From NCBI RefSeq assembly GCF_002155425.1, contig NZ_MUYG01000009.1, forward strand, positions 372,001 through 436,000: a stretch of 64,000 nt of DNA, written 5' to 3'. Both the position numbers and the translations under genes were made by a program. This DNA is from Erythrobacter donghaensis (lineage in GTDB: Bacteria; Pseudomonadota; Alphaproteobacteria; Sphingomonadales; Sphingomonadaceae). Below the pieces are notes generated by a model, which was not told the DNA's origin, did no database searches, and was given only the letters and a program-made list of their open reading frames with translations. Of the stretch, positions 16,675 through 30,257 are shown piece after piece. Every line of letters begins with the position of its first letter. The first letter of the stretch is position 1.

Positions 16675-19419
16675 TCACCTCATCAGGCTGGCGCCAGCCT
16701 CTCCAGGCGGGCCCTTGAGCACAGCGATGGCACCATCGGCGCGCCGGCGGAGGGGCTGGTGGAATTCCACCCCGACCCGGTTATCGCGCGCCCAGCGCAC
16801 TTGGGCGGTCACCGACGTGTCGGCGGAAAATTCGATCCGCATCGCGCTGCCCGGCGGCATGTTCCACAGGCCTTCGATCATCGCCCCGCCCTCTGAGATA
16901 TTGCGCAGCGTGGCGTTGATGCGGTTGCCGCCATGCACCACCACGACTTTGCGCAGAAGGTTCTGGCGCGGCGCGCGGGCGCATTGCGGGCCGTCGGCCT
17001 CCGCCACCAGATCGCCCGAGACCAGCGCGGTCGCCTCGGCAGCGGTCATCGGCGCGAAGTAGATGAAGCCCTGGATATGGCTGCACCCGAGCAGGCGGAC
17101 GAGTTCGAGTTCGTCGAGCGTCTCCACGCCCTCGGCGGTGGTGTCCATGTGCAGCGCCTGCGCGAGCGAAGTGATCGAGGCGATGATCGCGCCGTTGCGG
17201 CTGCCTTCCTCGGTCGCGCCCTGCACAAAGCTGCGGTCGATCTTGATCTTGTCGAAGGGCGCCTTCTTCAGATAGCCCAGCGAGGAATAGCCCGTGCCGA
17301 AATCGTCGAGCGCAAGCCGCACGCCGACGCGCTTCAGCGCCCGGAACATCGCTTCCGTGCCCGAGCTGTCGCCCATGAACACGCTTTCGGTGATCTCCAG
17401 CTCGAGCCGCGAGGGCGCGACCCCGCTATGGGCCAGCGCATTGGCGACGATGGCCGGCAGATCGGGATTGGCAAATTGCAGCGCCGACACGTTCACCGCA
17501 CAGCGGATCGAACGCGGCCAGCGCGCCAGATCGGCGCAGGCGGTGCGCAGCGCCCATTGGCCGATGCGGTCGATCAGGCCCGCGTCCTCGGCGATCGGGA
17601 TGAACTTCACCGGGCTGATCGGTCCACGCTTGGGGTGGTTCCAGCGCATCAATGCTTCGAACCCGACGATCTTCTCATCCGATGAATGGACCACCGGCTG
17701 ATAGTGCAGCTCAAGCTGGCCCTTGGCGATCGCATCGCGCAAATCCTGCTCCAGCTCGGCGCGCTCTTCGGCGGCAGCGTGCAGGTCTTCGGCGTAGAAG
17801 CGGTAGCAGCCGCGCCCGGCATCCTTGGCGGCATAAAGCGCAAGGTCGACATTGCGGATCAGATCGTCACTCGATGCGCCATGTTCTGGCGCGAGCGCGA
17901 TCCCGACCGACGCGCCGATCACCACGCTCTGGCCCTCGATCGAATAGGGCTGCGACAAGGAATTGATGATTTCCTGCGCCAGCTGGCCCAGCATCGCCCG
18001 ATCCCGGTGGCCGGGGATGATGACCTTGAATTCGTCGCCGCCCAACCGGCCGCAGCGCCCGCCGGTGCCGATGGTTCGTTCGAGCCGCTGAGCAACCTGC
18101 CGCAGCAGCGCATCCCCCGCCGGGTGGCCGAGGGTGTCGTTGACCTGCTTGAAGCGGTCGAGATCGAGCATCAGCACCGCACATTCACGCTCGCGCCCGC
18201 TGGGTGCGGCGAGGATCTGCTCCAGCGCCTGGCTCATCTGCACACGGTTGGCGAGGCCGGTCAGGGAATCGTAGTGCGCAAGGCGCGAGACCTGCTGTTC
18301 GGACCGGCGCTTTTCAGTGAGGTCGGTGCCGTGGCCGCGGAAGCCGCAGAAATTCTTGTAGCTGTCATAGACTGGCCGGCCGGTGAGCGCCCACCAGCGT
18401 TCGTCCGCACTGGTGGCGGCGCGCACTTCGACATCGTGGAACGCCGAGCGGGCCGAAAGGTGGAAGCCGAGCGTGCGCTCGGCATCCTCGGCACCCTGGC
18501 TGGGATCGACGATGTCGCCAAGCGGGCTGCCGATCACCGCTTCGCTGGTCTTGCCCAGCACCAGAGCCGCCTTGGGCGAGATATAGGTGATGAGCCCGCG
18601 CCGGTCGGTTTCCCAGAACCAGCCCTGCCCGGTCTCCTCGAAACTTCGCAGGATATCCTCGGCGCGCGCAGCCACCCGTTCGCGCGCTTCGCGGGCAACG
18701 CGGCGGCTTTCGGCGGCCTTCCATTCGAGCCGCGCGATCAGCGACAGGGTGATCGCCGCTGCGACCACAGCGGCATAGGTGAGCAGGCCCGGAACCAGCA
18801 CCGCAAAACCGGTCCAGCTGGCGATGTTGGCGCTGAACAGCGAGATGATCCGCGTGCCGAACAGCGCAGCGGCTGCGGCGTTGATGCAGATCAGCGTGGC
18901 GATTGCCCATTGCCAGGGCAGGCCTTCACCCACCCAGAGCGCAAGAGCAAAGCCCGCGCAGGCCATCGGCAGCACGATGCCCACCAGCATCACCGCGTAG
19001 CGCACCGACCCCACGCCCTCGGCGCGGCGTTCGATTGCGGCAAGCAGCGCACCGCAGGCGAACGGCGCCGCCGATGCCAGCGCCGCAGCCCAGATGAGAG
19101 TGGACGGCAAGCCCTGCGACACCACCACCGCGATGGCATAGGCAAACAGCAGGAACAGGGACATGCCGCCGACCTTGCGGGGCATGAAGAAGCTCTGCTC
19201 GATGGCGGGCTCGTCGATCCCGGTGTTCAGTGCGCCGGGAAGCAGTTCCTGCGCACGTTCGATCCCCCGCCGTTCGGCGCGCGCTCGCTGTTCGCGCGGG
19301 CCCGCGTTCGCCTCGGCCTTGGCCCTGGCGAGAGACCGCAGCTCGCGCCCGCTCCCGATGGGGGGCGGTTCGGGCAACGCAAATTTCCGGATCGGTTCGC
19401 CAGACATTGTGGCTGCCAT
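16675..19419 (-). CDS. Membrane-anchored PAS-GGDEF-EAL-PilZ protein
   Basis: 914 residues. The cytoplasmic N-tail is followed by about six membrane segments (~85-240), PAS (~265-390), GGDEF (intact, ~458), a full EAL (GFEALMRWNHP, AVNVS, LELEITES, LDDFGTGYSSLGYL, KIDRSFV, AEGVET, IQGF) and a C-terminal PilZ (NISEGGAMIEG). Both catalytic domains look competent, so it may make or break down cyclic di-GMP depending on the membrane input. The start is ATG 19419 or ATG 19407. It is separated by 130 bases from the degenerate paralogue downstream, and divergent from phaC. Confidence 0.9.
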   Translation of the reverse strand: MAATMSGEPIRKFALPEPPPIGSGRELRSLARAKAEANAGPREQRARAERRGIERAQELLPGALNTGIDEPAIEQSFFMPRKVGGMSLFLLFAYAIAVVVSQGLPSTLIWAAALASAAPFACGALLAAIERRAEGVGSVRYAVMLVGIVLPMACAGFALALWVGEGLPWQWAIATLICINAAAAALFGTRIISLFSANIASWTGFAVLVPGLLTYAAVVAAAITLSLIARLEWKAAESRRVAREARERVAARAEDILRSFEETGQGWFWETDRRGLITYISPKAALVLGKTSEAVIGSPLGDIVDPSQGAEDAERTLGFHLSARSAFHDVEVRAATSADERWWALTGRPVYDSYKNFCGFRGHGTDLTEKRRSEQQVSRLAHYDSLTGLANRVQMSQALEQILAAPSGRERECAVLMLDLDRFKQVNDTLGHPAGDALLRQVAQRLERTIGTGGRCGRLGGDEFKVIIPGHRDRAMLGQLAQEIINSLSQPYSIEGQSVVIGASVGIALAPEHGASSDDLIRNVDLALYAAKDAGRGCYRFYAEDLHAAAEERAELEQDLRDAIAKGQLELHYQPVVHSSDEKIVGFEALMRWNHPKRGPISPVKFIPIAEDAGLIDRIGQWALRTACADLARWPRSIRCAVNVSALQFANPDLPAIVANALAHSGVAPSRLELEITESVFMGDSSGTEAMFRALKRVGVRLALDDFGTGYSSLGYLKKAPFDKIKIDRSFVQGATEEGSRNGAIIASITSLAQALHMDTTAEGVETLDELELVRLLGCSHIQGFIYFAPMTAAEATALVSGDLVAEADGPQCARAPRQNLLRKVVVVHGGNRINATLRNISEGGAMIEGLWNMPPGSAMRIEFSADTSVTAQVRWARDNRVGVEFHQPLRRRADGAIAVLKGPPGEAGASLMR

Positions 19420-19609
19420 GCCTGAGGATCGCTGAGAAAAGCGTTAATTGCGGTGCTTAATTCTTTCAGGTTCGCTCCCCGATCGGCAGGCTGGCAGCGC
19501 GCGGCGGGCTTGCAACTTGGCGGCAGGCGCTGCATTCTGGCCAGCACCAGCCACGTTAACCGATTGCCGTTCAAGGCAACCAGCAAGATGGCCGCGCAAA
19601 GGGGATTCC

Positions 19610-21307
19610 ATGGCACGCAGCGAAGTGAAGCTTGAAAACGAAGCCGCCCAGTCGACCAACGCATTGGGCCCGCTGATCGGGGTGGCGCGCGAGGACTTCG
19701 TCAGCGCGGTCGCCCTGCTGCTGCGCGAGACCGCGTCAGACCCGTCGCGCTTTATCCGCCACTCCACCGCGATGGCGCAGGACATGGTCAAGATCATGAC
19801 CGGCAAGAGCGAACTCGCCCCCGATCCCAAGGACAAGCGGTTCATGGATCCGGCGTGGCAATACAACCCCTTCTTCCGCGCCGGGGCGCAATATTACCTC
19901 GCCGTGCAGAAGGGCATGAAAAACTGGCTGGAGGAGCTTGAGCTTGACGAGCTGGAGCGCAACCGCGCGAATTTCATCGCGAATATCATTCTCGATGGGC
20001 TCGCCCCCACTAACTCGCTGGTCGGCAACCCGACCGCGCAGAAGCAGATCATCAATTCGGGCGGCCTCAGCCTCATCAAGGGTCTCCAGAACGCCTATAA
20101 CGACCTCGTCCACAACAAGGGCATGGTCAGCCAGGTCGACAAGCGGCCCTTCAAGCTGGGCGAGAATATCGCGACCTCGAAGGGCGCGGTGGTCTACCGC
20201 GACGAGATCATGGAGCTGTTGCAATATGCGCCCACCACCGACGAGGTCTACGAGATCCCGCAGCTGACCATCCCGCCGCAGATCAACAAGATGTACATCA
20301 ACGATCTGTCGCCGGACAAATCGGTGATCAAGTGGCAGGTCGACAACGGGGTGCAGACCTTTGTCATCTCTTGGCGCAATCCTTCGAAGGATCAGGGCCA
20401 CTGGGGCATGGCCGATTACATTGCCGCCTGCGAAAAGGCGCTGGAGGTGGTCTCCTCGATCACGGGATCGAAAAAGGTTAACGTTTCGGCCGGGTGTTCG
20501 GGCGGGCAGACCGCGTCGGTGCTGGCATCGAAACTGGCGGCGACGAACAACCCGATCCTCGGCACGCTGACGCTGATGGTCTGCGTGCTCCACCCCAAGC
20601 CGACTGATATCGAAGCCGGATCGCTGGTGAGCGAGAACGGGATGCAGCTCGCCCGCCAGCGCGCGATGAAGCAGGGCGTGATCAAGGCCGACGATCTGGC
20701 CCGCGGCTTTGCCTGGCTGCGGCCGAATGACCTGATCTGGAACTACGTCATCAACAACTACCTGCTCGGGCAGGACCCGCCGGCCTTCGACGTGCTGTTC
20801 TGGAACGCCGACGCGACCAACCTGTCCTCCAGCCTGATGGGCGACTTCCTGACGCTGTTCGAAACCCTCGCCTTCACCAAGAAGGGCGAGGTCGAAATGG
20901 CCGGGCACAAGGTCGATCTCAGCAAGGTGACCGCCGATCTCTTCATCCTCGGCGGGGTGACCGATCACATCACCCCATGGAAGGCGACCTATCGTTCGAC
21001 CCAGCTGTTCGGATCGAAGGACGTGACTTACGTCCTCTCGCAGAGCGGCCACATGCAGGCGATCCTCAACCCGCCGGGCAACCCCAAGGCCAAGTATTTC
21101 GTGCAGGCCAAGCCCGGCAAGCTCCCCGCCACCGCCGACGAGTGGTTGCAGGGAACCGAAGAGGTCAAGGGCAGCTGGTGGCCGCTGTGGATGGAGTGGG
21201 TGCAGAAGCGCTCGGGCAAGAAGAAGCCCGCCCCCGCGACGCTGGGCAACGAGACCTATGCGGCCGGCGATGCTGCACCGGGACTCTACGTCGTCGAAGA
21301 AGTCTGA
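19610..21307 (+). CDS. phaC: Polyhydroxyalkanoate synthase PhaC
   Basis: Cytoplasmic enzyme that polymerises (R)-3-hydroxyacyl-CoA into PHA storage granules. The start MARSEVK at 19610 follows a GGGGATT ribosome-binding site; 565 residues, normal for class I/II. Lipase-like box GCSGG with the catalytic Cys296, the Asp in GGVTDHITPW and His in SQSGHMQAIL complete the triad. phaZ follows on the same strand after 132 bases of hairpin-rich spacer, as in medium-chain PHA loci. Confidence 0.9.
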   Translation: MARSEVKLENEAAQSTNALGPLIGVAREDFVSAVALLLRETASDPSRFIRHSTAMAQDMVKIMTGKSELAPDPKDKRFMDPAWQYNPFFRAGAQYYLAVQKGMKNWLEELELDELERNRANFIANIILDGLAPTNSLVGNPTAQKQIINSGGLSLIKGLQNAYNDLVHNKGMVSQVDKRPFKLGENIATSKGAVVYRDEIMELLQYAPTTDEVYEIPQLTIPPQINKMYINDLSPDKSVIKWQVDNGVQTFVISWRNPSKDQGHWGMADYIAACEKALEVVSSITGSKKVNVSAGCSGGQTASVLASKLAATNNPILGTLTLMVCVLHPKPTDIEAGSLVSENGMQLARQRAMKQGVIKADDLARGFAWLRPNDLIWNYVINNYLLGQDPPAFDVLFWNADATNLSSSLMGDFLTLFETLAFTKKGEVEMAGHKVDLSKVTADLFILGGVTDHITPWKATYRSTQLFGSKDVTYVLSQSGHMQAILNPPGNPKAKYFVQAKPGKLPATADEWLQGTEEVKGSWWPLWMEWVQKRSGKKKPAPATLGNETYAAGDAAPGLYVVEEV

Positions 21308-21439
21308 TACAGCACACCTCGCGCCAAGGGCGTTCCGGCAGCGGAACGAAGGCGCAAAGTTTGTGGGCGCGCGCGCTAAGGGATCGGCGTGCGCGCCCAA
21401 CCCGCCCTCCTTGCGGGGGCGAAGAAAGGACGTGAATAG
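21308..21439 (+). other. Hairpin-rich phaC-phaZ spacer
   Basis: Contains a nested hairpin (CGTTCCG/CGGAACG at 21331-21348, enclosed by GCGCC/GGCGC at 21321-21355) and a longer GC-only stem near 21370-21405. No T tract, so read-through into phaZ with partial attenuation is possible. No gene seen. Confidence 0.4.
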
Positions 21440-22309
21440 GTGACCAATCCCATGGACGACGCGGTCGTCTCGATGGAGCAAGTGGGCGGCCGGACGCTAC
21501 GGACTGCTGCCTGGCGGCTCGATATGCCTTCCGACCATCTGCCGGTTCTTTTCTTCAACGGCATCGGCGCCAATATCGAGGCTGTGGCCCCGCTGGCGGC
21601 AGCCATGCCCGAACGCGGCTTTATCATGTTCGACATGCCGGGAACGGGCGAATCACCCGATCCGCTGATCCCCTACAACCCCTTCACCATGAGCTGGACC
21701 GCCGCACAGCTGCTCGACCGTTTCGGGCTCGATGAGGTCGACGTGATGGGCGTGTCGTGGGGCGGCGCGATGGCGCAGCACTTCGCGCTCCAGCATCCGG
21801 GCCGCACCCGGCGGCTGACGCTGATCGCGACCACACCTGGAATGCTGATGGTGCCGGGCAACCCCGCCGCCTTCACCAAGATGGCCAACCCGCGCCGCTA
21901 TATCGACCCCGAATTCATGAACGAACACTTCGCCACCCTATACGGCGGGGTCGACAAGGATGGGGCCGCGCACCAGAAGGATAGCCATATCGGACGGCTG
22001 AAGCCCCCCTCTCCGCGCGGCTACATGTATCAGCTGATGTGCATGCTGGGCTGGACGAGCCTGCCCGCCCTGCCCTTCATGACCAAGGAAACCCTGATCA
22101 TGATGGGCGAGGACGATCAGATCGTGCCCGTCATCAACGGCAAGATCCTGAAGGCGATGATCCCCAATTCGCGGCTTCAGACTTTCGCGGGCGGGGGGCA
22201 CCTGTTCCTGCTGACCCATGCTGACGAAAGCGTGGCCGCGATCCGCGGCTTCCTCAACGCGCCCGATACGGAAAAGGAAGCGCGGCGGATGGCGAGCGCG
22301 GCGGCCTAA
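21440..22309 (+). CDS. phaZ: Poly(3-hydroxyalkanoate) depolymerase PhaZ
   Basis: 289-residue alpha/beta hydrolase of the intracellular medium-chain PHA depolymerase type, mobilising the polymer made by PhaC. The nucleophile elbow is GVSWGGAMAQ, the Asp is in GEDDQIVP and the His in GGGHLFLL; the oxyanion region reads FFNGIGANIE. It starts at GTG (21440), with AGAAAGGA 10-17 bases upstream. It follows phaC on the same strand. Confidence 0.85.
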   Translation: MTNPMDDAVVSMEQVGGRTLRTAAWRLDMPSDHLPVLFFNGIGANIEAVAPLAAAMPERGFIMFDMPGTGESPDPLIPYNPFTMSWTAAQLLDRFGLDEVDVMGVSWGGAMAQHFALQHPGRTRRLTLIATTPGMLMVPGNPAAFTKMANPRRYIDPEFMNEHFATLYGGVDKDGAAHQKDSHIGRLKPPSPRGYMYQLMCMLGWTSLPALPFMTKETLIMMGEDDQIVPVINGKILKAMIPNSRLQTFAGGGHLFLLTHADESVAAIRGFLNAPDTEKEARRMASAAA

Positions 22310-22321
22310 CTCAGGCCGCGC

Positions 22322-22711
22322 TCAGGGCGCGGGCGGCGCGATCAGGCCAAGCGCCTGCATCAGCACCGCCTGCCCCAGCATCACCGCCAGCCAGTGCAGC
22401 GCCGCCGAGGCCGTCTGGCGCGCGGGCAAGCCATAGGCCATGAAGGTCACCCACAGAACCGGCACGACGAAGCCGATCCAGATCACCACCGCACTGCCCG
22501 CCGCCATCACCCACGGGCTCGCCTGCGCCGGGGCGAGAATCAGCGCTCCGGCAAGGATCGCGGCCAGCCAGAACTCGGCCAGCGCCGCTCCAGCCAGCAC
22601 CGCCCAGCCCGGCCGGTGAATGCCCGAACCGCGCAGCCAGACCATGCCGATGGCAAGCCCCAGCAAAGTCGCCGCCGCGATCGGCACGATGTTGATGACA
22701 ATGTAGATCAT
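22322..22711 (-). CDS. DUF1761 family membrane protein
   Basis: 129 residues with four predicted membrane helices, beginning MIYIVINIVPIAAATLLG. Sequence features (GMVWL, PVLWVTFMAYGLP) match small DUF1761-type integral membrane proteins of unknown function. The start is ATG 22711; the longer in-frame reading upstream is a shadow of gltD. It is convergent with phaZ, whose stop lies 12 bases away. Confidence 0.7.
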   Translation of the reverse strand: MIYIVINIVPIAAATLLGLAIGMVWLRGSGIHRPGWAVLAGAALAEFWLAAILAGALILAPAQASPWVMAAGSAVVIWIGFVVPVLWVTFMAYGLPARQTASAALHWLAVMLGQAVLMQALGLIAPPAP

Positions 22712-22797
22712 GCGCGCTCCCTCAGTGTGGCAACGCGCAGGCCGGCTCGAAGTGCCGAAGGATGCCGCACAGGCCCCTTGCGAGGCCCGTGCCGCCC

Positions 22798-24234
22798 TCA
22801 GCGCGGGAGTTCGGAGACCCCCATCAGCGCTTCGTCCACCGCGCGCGCGGCCTGCCGGCCTTCGCGGATCGCCCAGACCACCAGGCTCTGCCCGCGCCGC
22901 ATGTCGCCGCAGGCGAAGACGTTTGGCTCGCTGGTGGCATAGCGTTCGGTATCCGCCGCGACATTGCCGCGCGGGTCCAGCGTCACGCCCGCCTGTTCGA
23001 GCAGCCCGGCCTTTCTCGGCCCGACAAAGCCCATTGCCAGCAGAATCAGATCGGCGGGGATGGTAAACTCGCTGCCCGCGATTTCCTGCATCTGGCGGTC
23101 GACCCACTCGACGCGCACGCATTCGAGCCCGGTGACCTTCTCGCCATCGCCGATCACCCGCTTGGCCAGCACCGCCCAGTCGCGCTCGACGCCTTCCTGG
23201 TGGCTTGACGAAGTGCGCAGCTTCATCGGCCAGTCGGGCCAGGTCAGCGCCTTGTCTTCCTTTTCGGGCGGCTTGGGCATGATTTCGAGCTGGGTAACGC
23301 TTTTCGCGCCCTGCCGGTTCGAGGTGCCGACACAGTCGCTGCCCGTGTCCCCGCCGCCGAGCACCACCACATGCTTGCCGGTCGCGGTGAGGCTGCCGCG
23401 CGGGGCGGCGCGCAGTTCGTCGTCACCCGCGACACGCTTGTTCTGCTGGGTCAGGAACTCCATCGCGAGCCGCACGCCAGGCATCTCCGCGCCCGGGATC
23501 GACAGCTGGCGCGCGTCTTCCGCGCCGCCCGCCAGAACCACCGCGTCGAAGTTTTCCTGCAAGGACTTGAAGGAGATATCGACGCCCACCTCCTTCGAGG
23601 TTTTGAAGGTTACGCCTTCCGCTTCCATCTGTTGCGCGCGGCGGTTGATGAGGTGCTTTTCCATCTTGAAGTCGGGGATGCCGTAACGCAGCAACCCGCC
23701 GACGCGGTCGCTCTTCTCGAACACCGTCACCGAATGCCCCGCGCGCGCCAGCTGCTGCGCGCAGGCCATGCCCGCCGGGCCTGAGCCGACCACTGCAACC
23801 GACTTGCCGGTCTTCTTCGCGGGCACCTGCGGATGGATCCAGCCTTCCTTCCACCCGCGATCGACGATGGCGCATTCGATCGACTTGATCGTCACCGGCT
23901 GGTCGATGATGTTGAGGGTGCACGCCGCCTCGCAGGGCGCGGGGCAGATACGGCCGGTGAATTCGGGGAAGTTGTTGGTGCTGTGAAGCATCGCCAGCGC
24001 GCGCTTCCAGTCCGCTTCGTACACGAGATGGTTCCAGTCCGGGATCAGGTTGTTCACCGGACAGCCGTTGTGGCAGTAGGGAATCCCGCAATTCATGCAG
24101 CGCGAAGCCTGTCCGGCCAGCGTCGCATCATCCGGCTGGATGATGAATTCGCGGTAATTCTTCAGCCGCTCCTTGGGATCGAGATAATCCCGCTCGCGGC
24201 GGTCCAGCTCGAGAAATCCGGTTTCCTTGCCCAC
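22798..24234 (-). CDS. gltD: Glutamate synthase small subunit GltD
   Basis: NADPH-dependent, FAD- and Fe-S-containing subunit that supplies electrons to GltB for glutamine + 2-oxoglutarate to glutamate. 478 residues. Fe-S ligands: [14 protein letters not shown] and [12 protein letters not shown] site [24 protein letters not shown] site [14 protein letters not shown]. The GTG start at 24234 has GGAG about 8-12 bases upstream. It follows gltB on the same strand, separated by a 123-base spacer holding an inverted-repeat element. Confidence 0.96.
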   Translation of the reverse strand: MGKETGFLELDRRERDYLDPKERLKNYREFIIQPDDATLAGQASRCMNCGIPYCHNGCPVNNLIPDWNHLVYEADWKRALAMLHSTNNFPEFTGRICPAPCEAACTLNIIDQPVTIKSIECAIVDRGWKEGWIHPQVPAKKTGKSVAVVGSGPAGMACAQQLARAGHSVTVFEKSDRVGGLLRYGIPDFKMEKHLINRRAQQMEAEGVTFKTSKEVGVDISFKSLQENFDAVVLAGGAEDARQLSIPGAEMPGVRLAMEFLTQQNKRVAGDDELRAAPRGSLTATGKHVVVLGGGDTGSDCVGTSNRQGAKSVTQLEIMPKPPEKEDKALTWPDWPMKLRTSSSHQEGVERDWAVLAKRVIGDGEKVTGLECVRVEWVDRQMQEIAGSEFTIPADLILLAMGFVGPRKAGLLEQAGVTLDPRGNVAADTERYATSEPNVFACGDMRRGQSLVVWAIREGRQAARAVDEALMGVSELPR

Positions 24235-24261
24235 GAGGTCAAATCTCCGATTTGGCCGAAG

Positions 24262-24349
24262 CCCCCGCGCATGCGGGGGTCCAGCTGACTTTGTTGTTGC
24301 ACGCTGCCGGGCCGGCAGCAGGATCCCCGCATTCGCGGGGATGACGAAA
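24262..24349. repeat. Inverted-repeat element in the gltB-gltD spacer
   Basis: Two GC-rich hairpins flank a third: CCCCCGC-GCAT-GCGGGGG (24262-24279), GCTGCCGG-CCGGCAGC (24303-24319) and ATCCCCGC-ATTC-GCGGGGAT (24323-24342), ending in GATGACG. The two outer hairpins are inverted copies of the same motif (loops GCAT and ATTC). It has the same architecture as the elements near 33.8 and 61.3 kb. Lying inside an operon, it would be transcribed and could affect RNA stability. Confidence 0.7.
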
Positions 24350-24357
24350 TTGGCAAA

Positions 24358-28998
<4,641 letters not shown>

Positions 28999-29278
28999 GG
29001 CAAAAGTCCGATCTGTCAGATGCCGACAGGCGCGAACCCGTAGTCGCATGATCGCTCATGCGCAGGAACACGCCTCTTGGCAGGTCACGCGGAGCGGCTG
29101 TGCCATGTGAAGGTCAGCGCCGGCCCCGTTTTCGGGCCCCTCATGCCGGCAGGAAGCGGATTTGGCAAGGGTCTCGCGCGAAGTAATATTTCTCGCAGAC
29201 CTATTCAAACTATTCTTAGATTGCGCGCGATGCACCCTCTGGCGGGATCGGTTGCAGCTTTTGCGTGTCCCGCGCGGA
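28999..29278 (-). other. Spacer upstream of gltB
   Basis: 280 bases between the gltB start and the end of the next minus-strand gene. It holds an AT-richer patch near 29185-29225 (with AATATT and TTCAAACTATTC) that could contain the gltB promoter, but no well-spaced -35/-10 pair could be named. No gene seen. Confidence 0.4.
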
Positions 29279-30250
29279 TCAGGCTGCCCCGCGCCGGGGC
29301 TGAAGCTGGGCGAGCGCGGCGTGGAGCGGATCGCCCTCACCCTCATGTGCCGTAGCGTCGCGCACCGGCCCGCTGATCGCGGCGAGCGCCTTCAAGGCCT
29401 CGGCCAGCGCAGCCTCGCGTGCGGCCAGATCGGCGGCCGACAGCGAACGGGCGGGCGGCGTGGTGCGGTGCTCGTGCAGCGCCCCGGCGAAGCGCTCGAC
29501 CATCTGTGGCAGGCTCAGCTCGCTGGCCGGGACCGAACGCAGGCGGGAGAGCGCGGCGGTGCCGGGATCGGGCGGCGAGGCGACCGCGCGCAGCGCAGCG
29601 ACTTGCGGCACAGGGCGCGGCGCGGGCGCGGCAGGCTCGGCCACGGACGGTTGCGGCTCGGGCTGGGAGACGGCGACCGGCGCTTCCGGTGCCTGCACCT
29701 GTTCCTCGACCCACACCGCGTTGCGGCCCGGCAATTCGGCAAATTCGGACAAATCGAGTTCGCGCAACACAGCGGCGGCGAGCGATTGCGGCGCGGGTTC
29801 TTCGACATCCGCATCGCGCCACGCGGGCGTGGCAAAGGGCATGGTCTCGATCGGCTCGTCGAGGCTGCGGCTGCCGAGATCGCGCACCGGATCGATCGGC
29901 CGCATCTCGCGCGCGGCGCGGCGGACGATCGAAGGCTCCCCCGCGCGGCGCCGGGCGGCAGCGCCCAGGCCTGCGGCGATCATGAACAGCGCGCCGCCGA
30001 TCAGCAAACCGACAAAACCGGCCAGCACCGGCTGCACCGGAAGACCCAGATTGCCGATCATCAGCCTGCGCGTCGCCGCCTCCACCATGGATGCAGGCAG
30101 CACGACCACTACCAGCACGCCCAGCGCCAGGCCCCACAGGCCCAGCAGCGGCGCAAAGGCCCGGTTAGCGACCAGCGCGCTCTTGTTGCCCTTGCGCGAC
30201 TTGCGCGACGTGCGCTGCTGCGATCGACCCTGCTGCTGACGCGGTTTCAT
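29279..30250 (-). CDS. Two-TM hypothetical protein with Pro/Ala-rich cytoplasmic tail
   Basis: 323 residues. A basic N-terminus (QQQGRSQQRTSRKSRKGNK) precedes two membrane helices (~33-55 and ~72-98), then a long low-complexity tail rich in Ala, Pro and Glu (QPEPQPSVAEPAAPAPRP). No recognised family. It follows the exosortase-associated glycosyltransferase by only 7 bases, suggesting co-expression, perhaps with a role in envelope glycan production; this is inference from position. Confidence 0.6.
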   Translation of the reverse strand: MKPRQQQGRSQQRTSRKSRKGNKSALVANRAFAPLLGLWGLALGVLVVVVLPASMVEAATRRLMIGNLGLPVQPVLAGFVGLLIGGALFMIAAGLGAAARRRAGEPSIVRRAAREMRPIDPVRDLGSRSLDEPIETMPFATPAWRDADVEEPAPQSLAAAVLRELDLSEFAELPGRNAVWVEEQVQAPEAPVAVSQPEPQPSVAEPAAPAPRPVPQVAALRAVASPPDPGTAALSRLRSVPASELSLPQMVERFAGALHEHRTTPPARSLSAADLAAREAALAEALKALAAISGPVRDATAHEGEGDPLHAALAQLQPRRGAA

Positions 30251-30257
30251 GCGTTTC

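Noticed and set aside
22712..23122. Longer N-terminus for the DUF1761 protein
   Set aside because: It is antisense-free but reads gltD in the wrong frame; the membrane protein starts at ATG 22711.
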